From positions 2,122,060 through 2,186,059 of the forward strand of contig NZ_HG326652.1 of NCBI RefSeq assembly GCF_000308295.2: a stretch of 64,000 nucleotides of DNA, read 5' to 3'. The stretch is from Afipia birgiae 34632. Lineage in GTDB: Bacteria > Pseudomonadota > Alphaproteobacteria > Rhizobiales > Xanthobacteraceae. This document shows, in pieces, positions 53,083-62,833 of this stretch. A program made the translations under genes and the position numbers. Each line of letters starts with the position of its first letter. Position 1 is the stretch's first letter. Under the pieces are notes generated by a model that did not search any database, was not told where the DNA came from, and saw only the letters and a program-made list of their open reading frames with translations.

Positions 53083-53100
53083 AAATAGTGGATTTTCCGC

Positions 53101-53577
53101 ATGACATCGCTGGACGGTTTCGACCTCAAAATCCTCGCCGCGCTTCAGGACGATGGGCGCCTGACCAATCAGCAACTGGCCGACCTCGCAGGTCTTTCGG
53201 CATCGCAATGCTCGCGGCGGCGAACGCGGCTGGAGGACGAGAAGGTCATCGCCGGTTATCACGCCGACCTCGCCAGCGAAGCACTGGGTTTCAACGTGCT
53301 GGCCTTTATCCAGATCACGCTGGCGACACACTCTCCCAACAACGCCAAGCGCTTTCGCGACCTGATGCGCAGGGTGGATGAGATCCAGGAAGCCTATTCG
53401 CTGACCGGCGACGCGGACTATTTGCTGAAGGTCGTGTTGAGCGATCTCAAGAGCCTGTCCGACATCGTCAACAACGTCCTGATGCCGCACGAGAGCGTGG
53501 CGCATGTGCGCTCGTCCATCGTGCTCGACCGGCTGAAGACCACGCGCAAGCTGCCGATACGGAAGTTATCGACCTAA
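53101..53577 (+). CDS. Lrp/AsnC family regulator
   Basis: A 158-residue feast/famine regulator. The N-terminal helix-turn-helix (about 4-60: LDGFDLKILAALQDDGRLTNQQLADLAGLSASQCSRRRTRLE) is followed by the RAM effector domain (about 70-150) with SLTGDADYLLKVVLSDL as the ligand loop. It is divergent from hpd across 145 nt and is the likely local regulator, with tyrosine, phenylalanine or a keto acid as possible effector. Confidence 0.88.
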   Translation: MTSLDGFDLKILAALQDDGRLTNQQLADLAGLSASQCSRRRTRLEDEKVIAGYHADLASEALGFNVLAFIQITLATHSPNNAKRFRDLMRRVDEIQEAYSLTGDADYLLKVVLSDLKSLSDIVNNVLMPHESVAHVRSSIVLDRLKTTRKLPIRKLST

Positions 53578-53578
53578 C

Positions 53579-53658
53579 CGTCATTGCGAAGAGCGCAGCG
53601 ACGAAGCAATCCGGTCTTGCTTGTTGCTCTGGATTGCTTCGCTTCGCTCGCTATGACG
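53579..53658. repeat. Palindromic repeat copy between lrp and fahA
   Basis: CGTCATTGCGAAGAGCGCAG, GAAGCAATCCGG, CTGGATTGCTTCGCTTCG and CTATGACG form the arms of the dispersed repeat. It lies between two convergent genes. Confidence 0.8.
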
Positions 53659-53675
53659 ATTGATACAACCCACTT

Positions 53676-54956
53676 CTAAACGGACGGCAGGATCGTCCCC
53701 TCAACCTCGCCGAAGCCGACGCGATAGCCGTTGCCCTGACACCAGCCGCGCATGGTGAGCGAGTCGCCGTCGTCGAGAAACGATCGCTGCACACCATTGC
53801 CGAGATCAAGCGGCTCGGCGCCGCCCCAGCTCAGCTCAAGCATGCTGCCGCGTTCGCTTTTATCGGGGCCGCTGATGGTGCCCGAGCCGAGCAGATCGCC
53901 GACATTCATCGCACAACCTGATGAAGCGTGATGCACGAGCTGCTGCACCGATGACCAGTACATGTATTTGAAATTGGTTCGGGTGATGCCCGCCGGCTTC
54001 TGCAACGTCTCCGTCTTGAGATCGACGGCGAGCTGCAGGTCGTAGTTGTTCGCGCCTTTCTGCTGCAGATATGACAGCGGCACCGGGTCCTGCGCCGGTC
54101 CCTTGACGCGGAACGGCTCCAGCGCCTCGCGTGTCACGATCCACGGACTGATCGAGGTGCCGAACGCCTTCGCCTGAAACGGACCCAGCGGCACATACTC
54201 CCACGCCTGAATGTCGCGCGCGCTCCAATCGTTCAGCAGCGTGAAGCCGAAGATCATCTCCTCGGCCTGCTGCTCAGTCAGCATCTCGCCCATGGCGGAC
54301 GCCTGACCGATCACAACACCCATTTCCAGTTCAAAGTCGAGCCGCCTGCAGGGACCGAATACCGGCGCATCCGCTGTCGGCGGCTTCAGCTGCCCGCGCG
54401 GACGGCGGATTGGTGTGCCGCTGACCACGACGGTCGATGCGCGGCCGTTGTAGCCAATCGGAATCGACAGCCAGTTTGGCATCAAAGCATTGTCCTTGCC
54501 ACGGAACATGATGCCGACATTGGTCGCGTGTTCCTTCGACGAATAGAAATCGGTGAAGCCCTGCACGGCGATCGGCATATGAAATTGCGCGAAGTTCTGC
54601 GGAATCAAAGCGCTCCTCCGCAAGGGCATGTTGTCGCGCAATTCCGGATGATCATGCCGCAACAATTCGCTGATCCGTGCACGGGTCCTGGTCCACACCT
54701 TCGGACCAAGCGCCATGAAGGCATTCAGCGACGGCTTCGCGAAAACACCGTTGGCATTGTCAAAACGGATCAGGCCCGCGGCTTCCAGCGCCGCGAGGTC
54801 TAGAACGAAGTCACCGATTGCGACACCGACCCGCAGATCCGGCTGCTCCGGCGTGAAGAACACCCCATAGGGCAAATTCTGGATCGGAAAATCCGAGGAT
54901 GGATCAACCTCGATGAAAGAGCGCAGCTTGGGATCGTTCGGGTGCATCTTATCCAT
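53676..54956 (-). CDS. fahA: Fumarylacetoacetase
   Basis: A 426-residue enzyme that splits fumarylacetoacetate into fumarate and acetoacetate, the last step of homogentisate catabolism. FTDFYSSKEHATNVG near the active site, the metal-binding FELEMGVVIGQ, LLNDWSARDIQAWEYVPLGPFQAKAFGTSISPW and CAMNVGDLLGSGTISGP are all family blocks. It is the last of six genes in a tight operon, 8 nt after maiA. A second ATG three codons in is an equally possible start. Confidence 0.93.
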   Translation of the reverse strand: MDKMHPNDPKLRSFIEVDPSSDFPIQNLPYGVFFTPEQPDLRVGVAIGDFVLDLAALEAAGLIRFDNANGVFAKPSLNAFMALGPKVWTRTRARISELLRHDHPELRDNMPLRRSALIPQNFAQFHMPIAVQGFTDFYSSKEHATNVGIMFRGKDNALMPNWLSIPIGYNGRASTVVVSGTPIRRPRGQLKPPTADAPVFGPCRRLDFELEMGVVIGQASAMGEMLTEQQAEEMIFGFTLLNDWSARDIQAWEYVPLGPFQAKAFGTSISPWIVTREALEPFRVKGPAQDPVPLSYLQQKGANNYDLQLAVDLKTETLQKPAGITRTNFKYMYWSSVQQLVHHASSGCAMNVGDLLGSGTISGPDKSERGSMLELSWGGAEPLDLGNGVQRSFLDDGDSLTMRGWCQGNGYRVGFGEVEGTILPSV

Positions 54957-54964
54957 CCGGATGG

Positions 54965-55612
54965 TTATTCCGCGTCGGGCTGGCGGCCGGGTTCGGCGGC
55001 GGCGAAGGCATCGAGTTTCGCGGCGGCGGCATCAATCGCCACGATACGCTTGTAGGGTGTGAGGTCCACGCCGAAGCGGCGGGCGTTGAACACCTGCGGC
55101 ACGATGCAGATATCCGCCAGTGTCGGCTGATCGCCGAGAGCAAACGGTCCGGGCAGATGCGACAGCCGCGCCTCGACCGCCTCGAATCCGGTCTCGATCC
55201 AGTGCTTCGACCATGCCGCGCGCGTGGCCTCATCGACGCCCATGCCGGTCAGCCTGTTCAGCACCCGCAGGTTGCCGATCGGGTGAATGTCGCTTGCAAC
55301 CGCCAGCGCAATTTCGCGCGCTATCGCCCGCCCCTTCGCGTCCGGCGGCAGCAACGGCGGCTGCGGATGGGTCTCGTCGAGATATTCGATGATGGCAATC
55401 GACTGCGCCAGTTCGAGATCGTCGTCGATCCAGTACGGCACCAGCCCCGCTGGATTGACCTTGCGATAGGCCGGCTGTGTCTGCTCACCCTTGCGCAGAT
55501 GCACGAAGCGATGCTCCGCGCTCAGTCCCTTGAGACCCAGCGCAATGCGCACGCGATAGGCCGCGCTGGAGCGGAAGTAGCCATAGAGAACAGCATCACC
55601 CATGCCGGTCAT
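54965..55612 (-). CDS. maiA: Maleylacetoacetate isomerase
   Basis: A 215-residue zeta-class glutathione transferase that isomerises maleylacetoacetate to fumarylacetoacetate. The zeta signature SSAAYRVRIALGLKGL (catalytic Ser) is near residues 15-30; NPAGLVPYW and QSIAIIEYLDETHP form the glutathione site. It lies between hmgA (3 nt) and fahA (8 nt), the expected order for sequential pathway steps. Confidence 0.92.
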   Translation of the reverse strand: MTGMGDAVLYGYFRSSAAYRVRIALGLKGLSAEHRFVHLRKGEQTQPAYRKVNPAGLVPYWIDDDLELAQSIAIIEYLDETHPQPPLLPPDAKGRAIAREIALAVASDIHPIGNLRVLNRLTGMGVDEATRAAWSKHWIETGFEAVEARLSHLPGPFALGDQPTLADICIVPQVFNARRFGVDLTPYKRIVAIDAAAAKLDAFAAAEPGRQPDAE

Positions 55613-55615
55613 GCC

Positions 55616-56962
55616 TTATGGCTTCGACGGGTCGAAGCGGCGCTCCAGCCCCTGCCAGCAATCGGCATAGTCGTCCTGCAACGCGCTGGTCGTCGCGGCA
55701 TATTCGGTCACGTGCTGCGCAAAACGCGTCTCGAACATGAAGGCCATGGTGCCGGTCAGTTTCACCGGCTTCAATTCGCCGTTGCTGGCGTGATCGAACG
55801 CCTCGCGGTCCGGCCCATGCGGCAACATCATGTTGTGCAGGCTGATGCCGCCCGGCACGAAGCCCTGCGGCTTGGCGTCGTAGACGCCGTAGATCAGCCC
55901 CATGAACTCCGACATGATGTTCATGTGATACCACGGCGGCCGGAAGGTGTTTTCCGCCACCATCCAGCGCTCCGGGAAGATCACAAAGTCGATATTCGCA
56001 GTGCCCGCCGTTTCCGACGGCGAGGTCAGCACGGTGAAGATCGAGGGATCGGGATGATCGAAGCCGATGGCGCCGACCGGCGAGAATGTCCGCAGGTCGT
56101 ACTTATATGGCGCGTAGTTGCCGTGCCATGCCACCACATCGATGGGTGAATACGGCAGCTTGGTCACGAACAGCGATCCGCCCCACTTCACGTAAAGCTC
56201 GGTCGGCGTTTCCTTGTCCTCATAGGCCGCCACCGGCGTCAGGAAGTCGCGCGAGTTGGCCAGGCAATTCGCTCCGATCGGCCCGCGCTCCGGCAGCGTG
56301 AACGCGCCGCCGTAGTTCTCGCACAGGTAACCGCGCGCCGGACCGTTGGGAATCTCGACGCGGAACTTGACGCCGCGCGGGATCACAGCGATCTCGCCGG
56401 GCTCGATGTCGATGATGCCGAACTCGGTGACGAGGCGCAGGTTGCCCTCCTGCGCCACGAACATCAGTTCACCGTCAGCATTGTAAAAGTGCTGATCCAC
56501 CATCGATTTGGTGATGAGATAGATGTGCGCCGCCATGCCCGCCTGCGTATTGGCGTCACCCGCCGTGGTCATGGTGGTGACGCCCTGCAGGAAGGTCTGA
56601 TCCTCCTTCGGCATCGGCACCGGGTCCCAGCGCAGCTGCGCGATCGGCATGTCGTACTCGGTGCACGGCGCGGTGCGCCAGTATTTCGCGTCAACCTTGG
56701 TGAAGCGGCCCGAATGCTTCACCGACGGGCGGATGCGATAGAGCCAAGAGCGCTCGTTGGTGCCGCGCGGCGCGGTGAACGGCGAACCGGACAGTTGTTC
56801 GGCATAAAGCCCGTAGGCACAATTCTGCGGCGAGTTGCGGCCGATGGGCAAGGCGCCAGCCAGCGCCTCGGTCTCGAAGCTGTTGCCGAAGCCGGACATG
56901 TAGCCCGGCGTGACATTGACGGCGTTGCGATTGACGGCGCCGGGAGCGGTGTTGATGTTCAT
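55616..56962 (-). CDS. hmgA: Homogentisate 1,2-dioxygenase
   Basis: A 448-residue cupin-type Fe(II) dioxygenase that opens homogentisate to maleylacetoacetate. By spacing with the human enzyme, the iron ligands are His346 and Glu352 ([14 protein letters not shown]) and His382 ([11 protein letters not shown]). The opening [19 protein letters not shown] and the block [13 protein letters not shown] are typical. It lies 4 nt after the MBL-fold gene. Confidence 0.95.
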   Translation of the reverse strand: MNINTAPGAVNRNAVNVTPGYMSGFGNSFETEALAGALPIGRNSPQNCAYGLYAEQLSGSPFTAPRGTNERSWLYRIRPSVKHSGRFTKVDAKYWRTAPCTEYDMPIAQLRWDPVPMPKEDQTFLQGVTTMTTAGDANTQAGMAAHIYLITKSMVDQHFYNADGELMFVAQEGNLRLVTEFGIIDIEPGEIAVIPRGVKFRVEIPNGPARGYLCENYGGAFTLPERGPIGANCLANSRDFLTPVAAYEDKETPTELYVKWGGSLFVTKLPYSPIDVVAWHGNYAPYKYDLRTFSPVGAIGFDHPDPSIFTVLTSPSETAGTANIDFVIFPERWMVAENTFRPPWYHMNIMSEFMGLIYGVYDAKPQGFVPGGISLHNMMLPHGPDREAFDHASNGELKPVKLTGTMAFMFETRFAQHVTEYAATTSALQDDYADCWQGLERRFDPSKP

Positions 56963-56966
56963 CGCA

Positions 56967-57923
56967 TTATCCTCCTTGCAGAGCAGCCCACATTTCGCGG
57001 TCGCGCTTGTCGGTCCAGATCACGGGATCGTCGATCCCGGATGCTTCATCGAACGCGCGCGAGACATTGAACGGCAGGCAATGTTCATAGATGGCGAAGC
57101 TGGAGAACTTCGGGTCCATCACCTCGCGCGTCGCGGCCATGGTTTCCTTCAGCGAACGTCCCTTCGCGACCGACAATTCCGCCGCGCCATAAAGCGACGT
57201 CACGAAGTCGCGCGTCATGGCGATGGCCTCGTTCACGGTCGCCGTTCCCTTCAGTGCATCACCGCGGCCGGGCGCGACGGCTTTCGGATTGAAGTCGCGA
57301 ATTTCATTCAGCGTCAGCGGCCATTCGCGCAACAATGCGTCGCCGCAGTAACACGCCGAATGAAACTCGATCAGATCGCCGGAGCACATCACCTGAGCAT
57401 CGGGCACCCAGGCGACGATATCGCCGGAGGTGTGTCCCGCGCCGAGATGGATCAGTTGCACCTCGCGCTTGCCAAGATAGAGCGTCATACCGGTGTCGAA
57501 CGTCAGCGTCGGCCAGGTCAGGCCGGGAATGCTCTCAGCGTCGCGAAACAGCCTTGGAAACCGGCCATACTCGGAATCCCAGTCCTGCTGTCCGCGTTCC
57601 ACGATCAGCCGCTGGGTTTCCGTTGAGGCGATAATGCCCTGCGCCTTGTAGGCGGACGCGCCGAGCACACGCACCGCATGATAATGCGACAGCACAACGT
57701 ACTTGATCGGCTTGTCGGTCACGGTCTTGACGCGCTCGATCACGCTGTTGGCCATCGCCGGCGTCGCCTGGGCGTCGAACACGATGCAGCCGTCGTCGCC
57801 GACGATTACCGCCGTGTTGGGATCGCCCTCCGCGGTGAAGGCATAGATGTCCGGGCCGATTTCGGAGAAAGTGATTGTCTTCTCCGTCATGTCTCCCGTC
57901 GAGGCGAAACCTTTTGCGCTCAT
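56967..57923 (-). CDS. MBL-fold metallo-hydrolase-like protein with degenerate metal motif
   Basis: A 318-residue metallo-beta-lactamase-fold protein without signal peptide. The canonical HxHxDH motif reads His80-Tyr-His82-Ala-Val-Arg: Asp84 and His85 are replaced, so the second metal site should be lost. His164 (GAGHTSGD) and Asp183 (CSGDLIEF) are kept, so one metal could still bind. It lies between the DUF2783 gene (4-nt overlap) and hmgA (4-nt gap), which ties it to aromatic breakdown, perhaps as a hydrolase of a thioester, lactone or ester intermediate. The function is unknown. Confidence 0.8.
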   Translation of the reverse strand: MSAKGFASTGDMTEKTITFSEIGPDIYAFTAEGDPNTAVIVGDDGCIVFDAQATPAMANSVIERVKTVTDKPIKYVVLSHYHAVRVLGASAYKAQGIIASTETQRLIVERGQQDWDSEYGRFPRLFRDAESIPGLTWPTLTFDTGMTLYLGKREVQLIHLGAGHTSGDIVAWVPDAQVMCSGDLIEFHSACYCGDALLREWPLTLNEIRDFNPKAVAPGRGDALKGTATVNEAIAMTRDFVTSLYGAAELSVAKGRSLKETMAATREVMDPKFSSFAIYEHCLPFNVSRAFDEASGIDDPVIWTDKRDREMWAALQGG

Positions 57924-58153
57924 TTTTGAGTTCCTGTTGAAGCCGTTTTGTCTGTTGCGTTTGAAAGTTGCCGTTTTGCCAGCGCGATCGCTTCGCGCAG
58001 CACCTCGGCATCCCCGATATGATTGGCCAGAATCAAGACCAGCGCCGTATCCAGCGATACGCTGTCCTCGTCACTCAGGTCGCGATGCGCTTCCACCACC
58101 AGCCGGTAGGCGGTGTCAGGATCGGAAAAATTCGATTGCGTCGAGAGTGTCAT
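57920..58153 (-). CDS. DUF2783 family small protein
   Basis: A 77-residue acidic helical protein. FSDPDTAYRLVVEAHRDLSDEDS matches what I recall as DUF2783, small proteins encoded beside FAD-dependent aromatic hydroxylases. It overlaps both neighbours by 4 nt (ATGA at each end), so its level must be coupled to that of the hydroxylase and the MBL protein. It may be an accessory or stability subunit of the hydroxylase; that is an inference. Confidence 0.75.
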   Translation of the reverse strand: MTLSTQSNFSDPDTAYRLVVEAHRDLSDEDSVSLDTALVLILANHIGDAEVLREAIALAKRQLSNATDKTASTGTQK

Positions 58154-59772
58154 GGCAACGCTCCTGGTTGCGCGCCGGCGCGTGCGATGGCGGCCTCGAC
58201 GGCCTCATGCGTCGGCTTCCGGAAACGCGCCGCGACATAGCCATCCGGACGCAACAGATAGGCCGCGCCGTCGGTGGCATCATAGCGCTTGGCAAACAGC
58301 CCCGACACGTCGCGCAGCGGAGCCGTCTCGCCGATATGGATGGAGTGACAGCCGGGCAGATCGTTGCCGTCCGCTCCGGATCGCAACAGGACGAAGTCGC
58401 CACTCCCCTGCCTGAAAACCTCGGTGAGATAGATCGGCTCGCCGCTTGCGGTCGCCAGTGGCGCGTCGATCATCTGCGCGCCGGGGCGAGGCCCCGCGTC
58501 CCATGAATCGCTGTCGGGCGTCGACAACGGCGACTGATAGATGGACGGCGTCGAGAGCCGTCCGCCGTTGACCATCCGCTTGGCGAATTCGGTTTCCCTG
58601 GCAAGCCTCAGCACCGCCTGGCGCATCCGGCGTTCCTGCTGCGAATGCGGCGCGATGAAGTCGGTCGAGCGGGTCGAGGCACGGATGTTTTCGTCGGCGG
58701 CGGCGCTGCGCTCGATCTCGTAGCTGTCGAGCAGCGACGCTGGCGCCCTGCCTCGCAGGATCAGCGACAGCTTCCACGCGGCGTTTTCAGCATCTTCCAG
58801 ACCGGAGTTTGCACCGCGCGCGCCGAACGGCGAGACCTGATGTGCTGAGTCGCCGGCGAAGATCACACGCTCATGGACAAAGCGCTGCATGCGGCGGCAC
58901 TGGAACTTGTAGATCGAAATCCATTCGAAATCGAACTTCGCGTGACCCAGCATGCGCTCAATGCGCGGACGTACATTCTCCGGCAGGCGCTCAACGGCGG
59001 GATCGGCGTCCGGCCCCAGCTGCAGATCGATGCGCCAGACGTCGTCAGGCTGGCGATGCAGCAGCGCGGACTGGCCGGAATGAAACGGCGGATCGAACCA
59101 GAACCAGCGTTCGGTCGGGAATTCCGCCGTCATCTTGACGTCCGCGATTAGGAACTGATCCTCGAACACCTCGCCGGAAAACTCCGCGCCGACGAAACCG
59201 CGCAAGGCCGACCGCGCACCGTCGCAGGCGACAACATAATCCGCCTTTAGCTGATAGCGTCCATCCGGCGTATCGATAGCCAGCACGACATGATCGTTGC
59301 GCTGGTCCAGCCCGACCACTTTGTTGCGCCATCGCAGATCGATCTGCGGCAATTCCTGCACCCGATCGACCAGAAAGGCCTCGGCGTAATACTGCTGAAG
59401 ATTGATAAAAGCCGGCATCTTGTGCCCGTCTTCCGGCAGCAGATCGAAGCGGTAGAGCATGTCGTCGTTCAGGAAGATCTTGCCGACCTTCCAGACAACG
59501 CCCTTCTCCACCATGCGTTCGCCGACGCCGAGACGGTCCCATAATTCCAGCGAGCGTTTCGAAAAACAGATCGCGCGCGAACCGTCGCCGATCCTGTCGG
59601 CGTCGTCCAGCAGAACCACGCCATGGCCGCGCTGCGCCAGATCGATCGCCAGCGTCAGCCCGACCGGTCCGGCCCCGACCACCACCACCGGATGGCGCGC
59701 CGCATCTGCGGCGGTCCGGTCCTGATCGGAATGGCGGCGATAGCCGAACTGAATGACCCGAGGTTCCGGCAC
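58150..59772 (-). CDS. FAD-dependent aromatic hydroxylase (MhpA-like, PHBH family)
   Basis: A 540-residue class A flavoprotein monooxygenase. The FAD dinucleotide fold VVVGAGPVGLTLAIDLAQRG (near residue 25), the DG motif YVVACDGARSALR and the GD motif FAGDSAHQVSPFGARGANSG are complete; a C-terminal thioredoxin-like domain follows. Family members hydroxylate phenolic acids. As first gene of the homogentisate operon it most likely converts 3- or 4-hydroxyphenylacetate to homogentisate. The start is GTG at 59772 behind AGGGTAGAGAC; the frame runs upstream into the divergent marR and is discounted. Confidence 0.88.
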   Translation of the reverse strand: MPEPRVIQFGYRRHSDQDRTAADAARHPVVVVGAGPVGLTLAIDLAQRGHGVVLLDDADRIGDGSRAICFSKRSLELWDRLGVGERMVEKGVVWKVGKIFLNDDMLYRFDLLPEDGHKMPAFINLQQYYAEAFLVDRVQELPQIDLRWRNKVVGLDQRNDHVVLAIDTPDGRYQLKADYVVACDGARSALRGFVGAEFSGEVFEDQFLIADVKMTAEFPTERWFWFDPPFHSGQSALLHRQPDDVWRIDLQLGPDADPAVERLPENVRPRIERMLGHAKFDFEWISIYKFQCRRMQRFVHERVIFAGDSAHQVSPFGARGANSGLEDAENAAWKLSLILRGRAPASLLDSYEIERSAAADENIRASTRSTDFIAPHSQQERRMRQAVLRLARETEFAKRMVNGGRLSTPSIYQSPLSTPDSDSWDAGPRPGAQMIDAPLATASGEPIYLTEVFRQGSGDFVLLRSGADGNDLPGCHSIHIGETAPLRDVSGLFAKRYDATDGAAYLLRPDGYVAARFRKPTHEAVEAAIARAGAQPGALP

Positions 59773-59797
59773 GTCTCTACCCTGCTTGACTGACGGG

Positions 59798-59845
59798 CTC
59801 CTTGAACGAAGCTCTGGTGTGCCTCTTGAATGAAGCTCTAGCCAG
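59798..59845. promoter_or_regulatory. Tandem 24-nt direct repeat upstream of the hydroxylase
   Basis: Two adjoining 24-nt units share CTTGAANGAAGCTCTNG (59801-59817 and 59825-59841, 15 of 17 positions identical). They lie 26-73 nt upstream of the hydroxylase start and beside the MarR palindrome, as activator or repressor sites would. Confidence 0.45.
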
Positions 59846-59868
59846 CAAGATAGACCAAGGCTATTATC

Positions 59869-59882
59869 GTTGCAACTGCAAC
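59869..59882. promoter_or_regulatory. Putative MarR operator
   Basis: GTTGCA and TGCAAC form a perfect inverted repeat around AC in the region between the divergent hydroxylase operon and marR. The half-site form resembles operators of MarR regulators of aromatic catabolism. It abuts the first possible marR start codon. Confidence 0.55.
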
Positions 59883-59886
59883 CAAC

Positions 59887-60405
59887 TTGACCGAGGCCCT
59901 GCCTTGGCCCAACCGGACGTGTTTCTTGAGCAAGCTCGACCTCTTCAAGTTCGTGCCGTTCCGGCTGAACCGGCTGGCCGCGGAGGTCAGCGCGGAACTC
60001 GCCAGCGAGTATCGCGAGCGACATGGCTTGGACATTCCGGAATGGCGGGTGCTGGCCACGCTGGGCTTTCGCGATGACGCCTGCACGGCGCAATACATCG
60101 CCCACTGCACGCGGACCCATAAATCGACCATCAGCCGGGCCGTCGCCCACCTGCTGGAACAGCAATTGATCGAACGCGTCGAGAATGCGGATGACCGCCG
60201 CGAGCTTGCCCTGCAGCTCACCCGCAAGGGACACGCACTCTATGAGGAGCTCATTCCCCGCCTGCTGCGCAAGGAACAGGACATCCTGTCATGCCTCACA
60301 GCGGCCGAGCGGAAGGAGTTCGCCAACGCGCTCGGCAAGATCGAGCAGCGTCTCGATCTGGTTCAGACCGTGAAGGACGCACGCGCCAAAAGGGACGCGT
60401 ATTAG
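59887..60405 (+). CDS. MarR family regulator of the homogentisate operon
   Basis: A regulator of up to 172 residues with the MarR winged helix at about 50-120 (WRVLATLGFRDDACTAQYIAHCTRTHKSTISRAVAHL ... DRRELALQLTRKGHAL). It is divergent from the six-gene operon and probably represses it until a phenolic acid binds. The start is uncertain: TTG at 59887 lies 5 nt from the palindrome without a ribosome site, and TTG at 59926 is an alternative that leaves 159 residues. Both are weak starts, so low expression is expected. Confidence 0.85.
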   Translation: MTEALPWPNRTCFLSKLDLFKFVPFRLNRLAAEVSAELASEYRERHGLDIPEWRVLATLGFRDDACTAQYIAHCTRTHKSTISRAVAHLLEQQLIERVENADDRRELALQLTRKGHALYEELIPRLLRKEQDILSCLTAAERKEFANALGKIEQRLDLVQTVKDARAKRDAY

Positions 60406-60427
60406 GCGGCCCTGCTAATGCAACTTG

Positions 60428-60557
60428 GCGTCATTGCAGGCGCAAGCGAAGCAATCCAGAGCGACAAGGAAGAGTTGGACTGCTTCGTCGCTAACGCTCC
60501 TCGCCAAGACCGCATGGTCGGCAGGATCTGCTCCCTCTCCCCGCCTGCGGGGAGAGG
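60428..60557. repeat. Palindromic repeat copy followed by a CCTCTCCCC hairpin
   Basis: GCGTCATTGCAGGCGC, GAAGCAATCCAG and TGGACTGCTTCGTCGC mark a decayed dispersed repeat to about 60510. At 60534-60557 CCTCTCCCC/GGGGAGAGG forms a hairpin identical over 24 nt to the one at 51674. The two element families thus lie side by side here between marR and the chemoreceptor gene, both ending toward this gap. Confidence 0.7.
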
Positions 60558-60569
60558 CAAAGTAAGCCA

Positions 60570-62618
60570 TCACGCTGCGCGGATATTCGCCATAAAGCGA
60601 TCCAGCTCCTGACGCAGCCGCGTGCTTTCGACCGCCAGCGTCTGCGCGGAGTTCAACACTTCACCTGACGCAGTTCCGGTTTCGCTCGCGCCGCGGTTGA
60701 CCTCGGAAATGCCCTCCGCGATTTCCAGCGTGCCGCTGGCGGCACTCTGGACGTTGCGGGCGATTTCCGTCGTCGCGGTGGTCTGCTGTTCGATGGCGGC
60801 TGCGATGTTGCCGGCGATCTTGGAAATCTGGCCGATGGTCTCGCCGATTTCCTTGATGGCGAAGACGGATTCCTGGGTGGCTTCCTGCATTCCGGCGATG
60901 TGCGATGAAATTTCGTCGGTCGCCTTCGCGGTCTGGCTCGCCAGAGATTTCACTTCAGACGCGACGACGGCAAAGCCGCGTCCCGCCTCGCCCGCCCGCG
61001 CAGCCTCGATGGTGGCGTTCAGCGCCAGCAGGTTGGTCTGCTCGGCGATCGCCGTGATCAGCTTGACCACGTCACCGATCTCCTGCGCCGCCCGCGACAG
61101 CTTGGCGATGCGCGCGTCGGTGGCTTCGGCCTGCGATACTGCGGCGGCGGCAATGCGACTCGACTCCTGAACCTGACGGCCGATCTCATTGACCGATGCG
61201 GAGAGCTCTTCGGTAGCAGCAGCGACGGACTGTACGTTCGCCGATGCTTCCTCCGACGCGCCCGCGACCTTGCCGGACAGCTCCTGAGCCGTCTCAACGG
61301 TCCGGCTCAGGGTCGTCGCTGAGGACTCAAGCTGGCTCGCCGAGGACGAGACGCTCGATACGATCACGCCGACCGCGGTTTCGAAATCGTCAGCGAAGCG
61401 ATGAAGCTCCGCGCTGCGTGCGGCGCTGGCGGATTTGCCCTGCGCCTCACGCTCCGCCGCCTCGCTCTGCGCCTTGGCAACCGCGCGCATCTTGAATTCC
61501 TCGACAGCGCCGGCCATCTCGCCGATTTCATCCTTGCGACCAAGCCCCGGCAGCACGACATCGAAATTGCCGCCGGCAAGTTGCCGCATCGCGTCACACA
61601 TGCCGATCATCGGCCGGGAAATCCCCCGCCCCAGCATCCATGCGAGGATCGCGCCGAACATGATGACCCCGGCGCCGAGCGCTGTGACGAACTGGCTGGT
61701 CGAATGTGCCGCCGTTGCAGATTTCTTGGCGAGCTCCGTCTGCCGGATCACCAGACCGTCCTTGATGGTCTTCGCTTCCTTCGTCACGGACGACGCCGCC
61801 TCGTTCATCTTGGTCGACAGTGCGACGATCTTCGCGGTGTTCTCAACGAACTTCGTGAAGGCCACCTTGTAGGCATCGAGTTCCTGGGTGATTTCCGTGA
61901 TCTTTGATGCAAGCTTCGCGTCCTCTGCCGACAACGTCCCAAAGCTGTTCTTCAGAAGCTGCATGCGCGCGTTGACGCTGTTGGCGACGGCGGCATCAGG
62001 ACGCAGCACATAATTGCTGATGTTGGAAGTGATGGATGCCGAGTGGATCGCCAGTTCCTTGGCATTCTGCTGAATCGAAGTCAGGCCGGCCAGGATCGCA
62101 GTATCGGCCAGATCGTCAAACTTGTAGCGAATGACGTTGCCCATGCGGAGCAACTGGTTCGATGCGATCGCCGCGTTTTCGGTCTTCAGCTTGATGACGT
62201 CCGCGAACAGCGCCGCGAAATCACCGTAGCTGGCGGAAAGATTGAGAACGCTCTTGCGGTTGTCGGCGGTCGCGACCCGGGCGGCGCGTTCGATCGCACT
62301 GCCGAGGCTGGCCTCGGCGGCACGCGCGGCCTCCTCGTCGGCCGGAAGGCCGGTCGTCACGTACTGGCGGGCGAGAAGCTGATAGGCCACAAGCTCGCGA
62401 TCGATCTCGCGCGCGCTGTCGCTCTCGGCGACGATCCCCTGATAGGACTGAACGCCATCGGCGATCCGCTCGAATCCGAAATAGGCGACGCCCATGTTGA
62501 TGGCGGAGATACCCAGCACGGTGACGAAACCGAGCATGATCTTGGTTCGAAATCTAAGATTTGAAAGGAAGCTGACGTTTGCCCTCTGCTTTGCCGGAGC
62601 GCCCCTAAACCAGCCCAT
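60570..62618 (-). CDS. Methyl-accepting chemotaxis protein
   Basis: A 682-residue transmembrane chemoreceptor. TM1 covers about residues 25-48, a roughly 280-residue periplasmic all-helical sensor follows, then TM2 ([20 protein letters not shown]), a HAMP domain ([22 protein letters not shown]) and the signalling coiled coil with the tip [33 protein letters not shown]. It lacks a C-terminal pentapeptide for methyltransferase docking. The ligand is unknown. The start at 62618 is preferred over 62687 because of a G-rich site before it. Confidence 0.9.
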   Translation of the reverse strand: MGWFRGAPAKQRANVSFLSNLRFRTKIMLGFVTVLGISAINMGVAYFGFERIADGVQSYQGIVAESDSAREIDRELVAYQLLARQYVTTGLPADEEAARAAEASLGSAIERAARVATADNRKSVLNLSASYGDFAALFADVIKLKTENAAIASNQLLRMGNVIRYKFDDLADTAILAGLTSIQQNAKELAIHSASITSNISNYVLRPDAAVANSVNARMQLLKNSFGTLSAEDAKLASKITEITQELDAYKVAFTKFVENTAKIVALSTKMNEAASSVTKEAKTIKDGLVIRQTELAKKSATAAHSTSQFVTALGAGVIMFGAILAWMLGRGISRPMIGMCDAMRQLAGGNFDVVLPGLGRKDEIGEMAGAVEEFKMRAVAKAQSEAAEREAQGKSASAARSAELHRFADDFETAVGVIVSSVSSSASQLESSATTLSRTVETAQELSGKVAGASEEASANVQSVAAATEELSASVNEIGRQVQESSRIAAAAVSQAEATDARIAKLSRAAQEIGDVVKLITAIAEQTNLLALNATIEAARAGEAGRGFAVVASEVKSLASQTAKATDEISSHIAGMQEATQESVFAIKEIGETIGQISKIAGNIAAAIEQQTTATTEIARNVQSAASGTLEIAEGISEVNRGASETGTASGEVLNSAQTLAVESTRLRQELDRFMANIRAA

Positions 62619-62736
62619 TCCCAACCCCCAAAAATTCTTTTTGCATACGAAGCTGCCGGCGAGCCGGCCGGTTTGAAAGTGCTTCAAAATAAGCAGGAAT
62701 GAATAACACCCCGTAAATTACTGCCTCACGCAGCAA

Positions 62737-62764
62737 AAACGCCCGCCAGGCGGGCGTTTCTTGC
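62737..62764 (-). terminator. Rho-independent terminator after the ribonucleotide reductase gene
   Basis: AAACGCCCG and CGGGCGTTT flank a short loop, and the minus strand continues with TTTTTGC. It lies 75 nt beyond the stop of the nrdB gene. The plus-strand tail is TTTCTTG, so it could act on both strands. Confidence 0.8.
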
Positions 62765-62833
62765 GGACGATGCGTACAAATACAGCAGGTTTAGCCATAT
62801 CCCGGCACCGCCTGGCGCCGAATAATTAACAAT

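Noticed and set aside
59773..60234. N-terminal extension of the aromatic hydroxylase by 154 codons
   Set aside because: It runs antisense through marR and the operator; the family starts just before the FAD fold.
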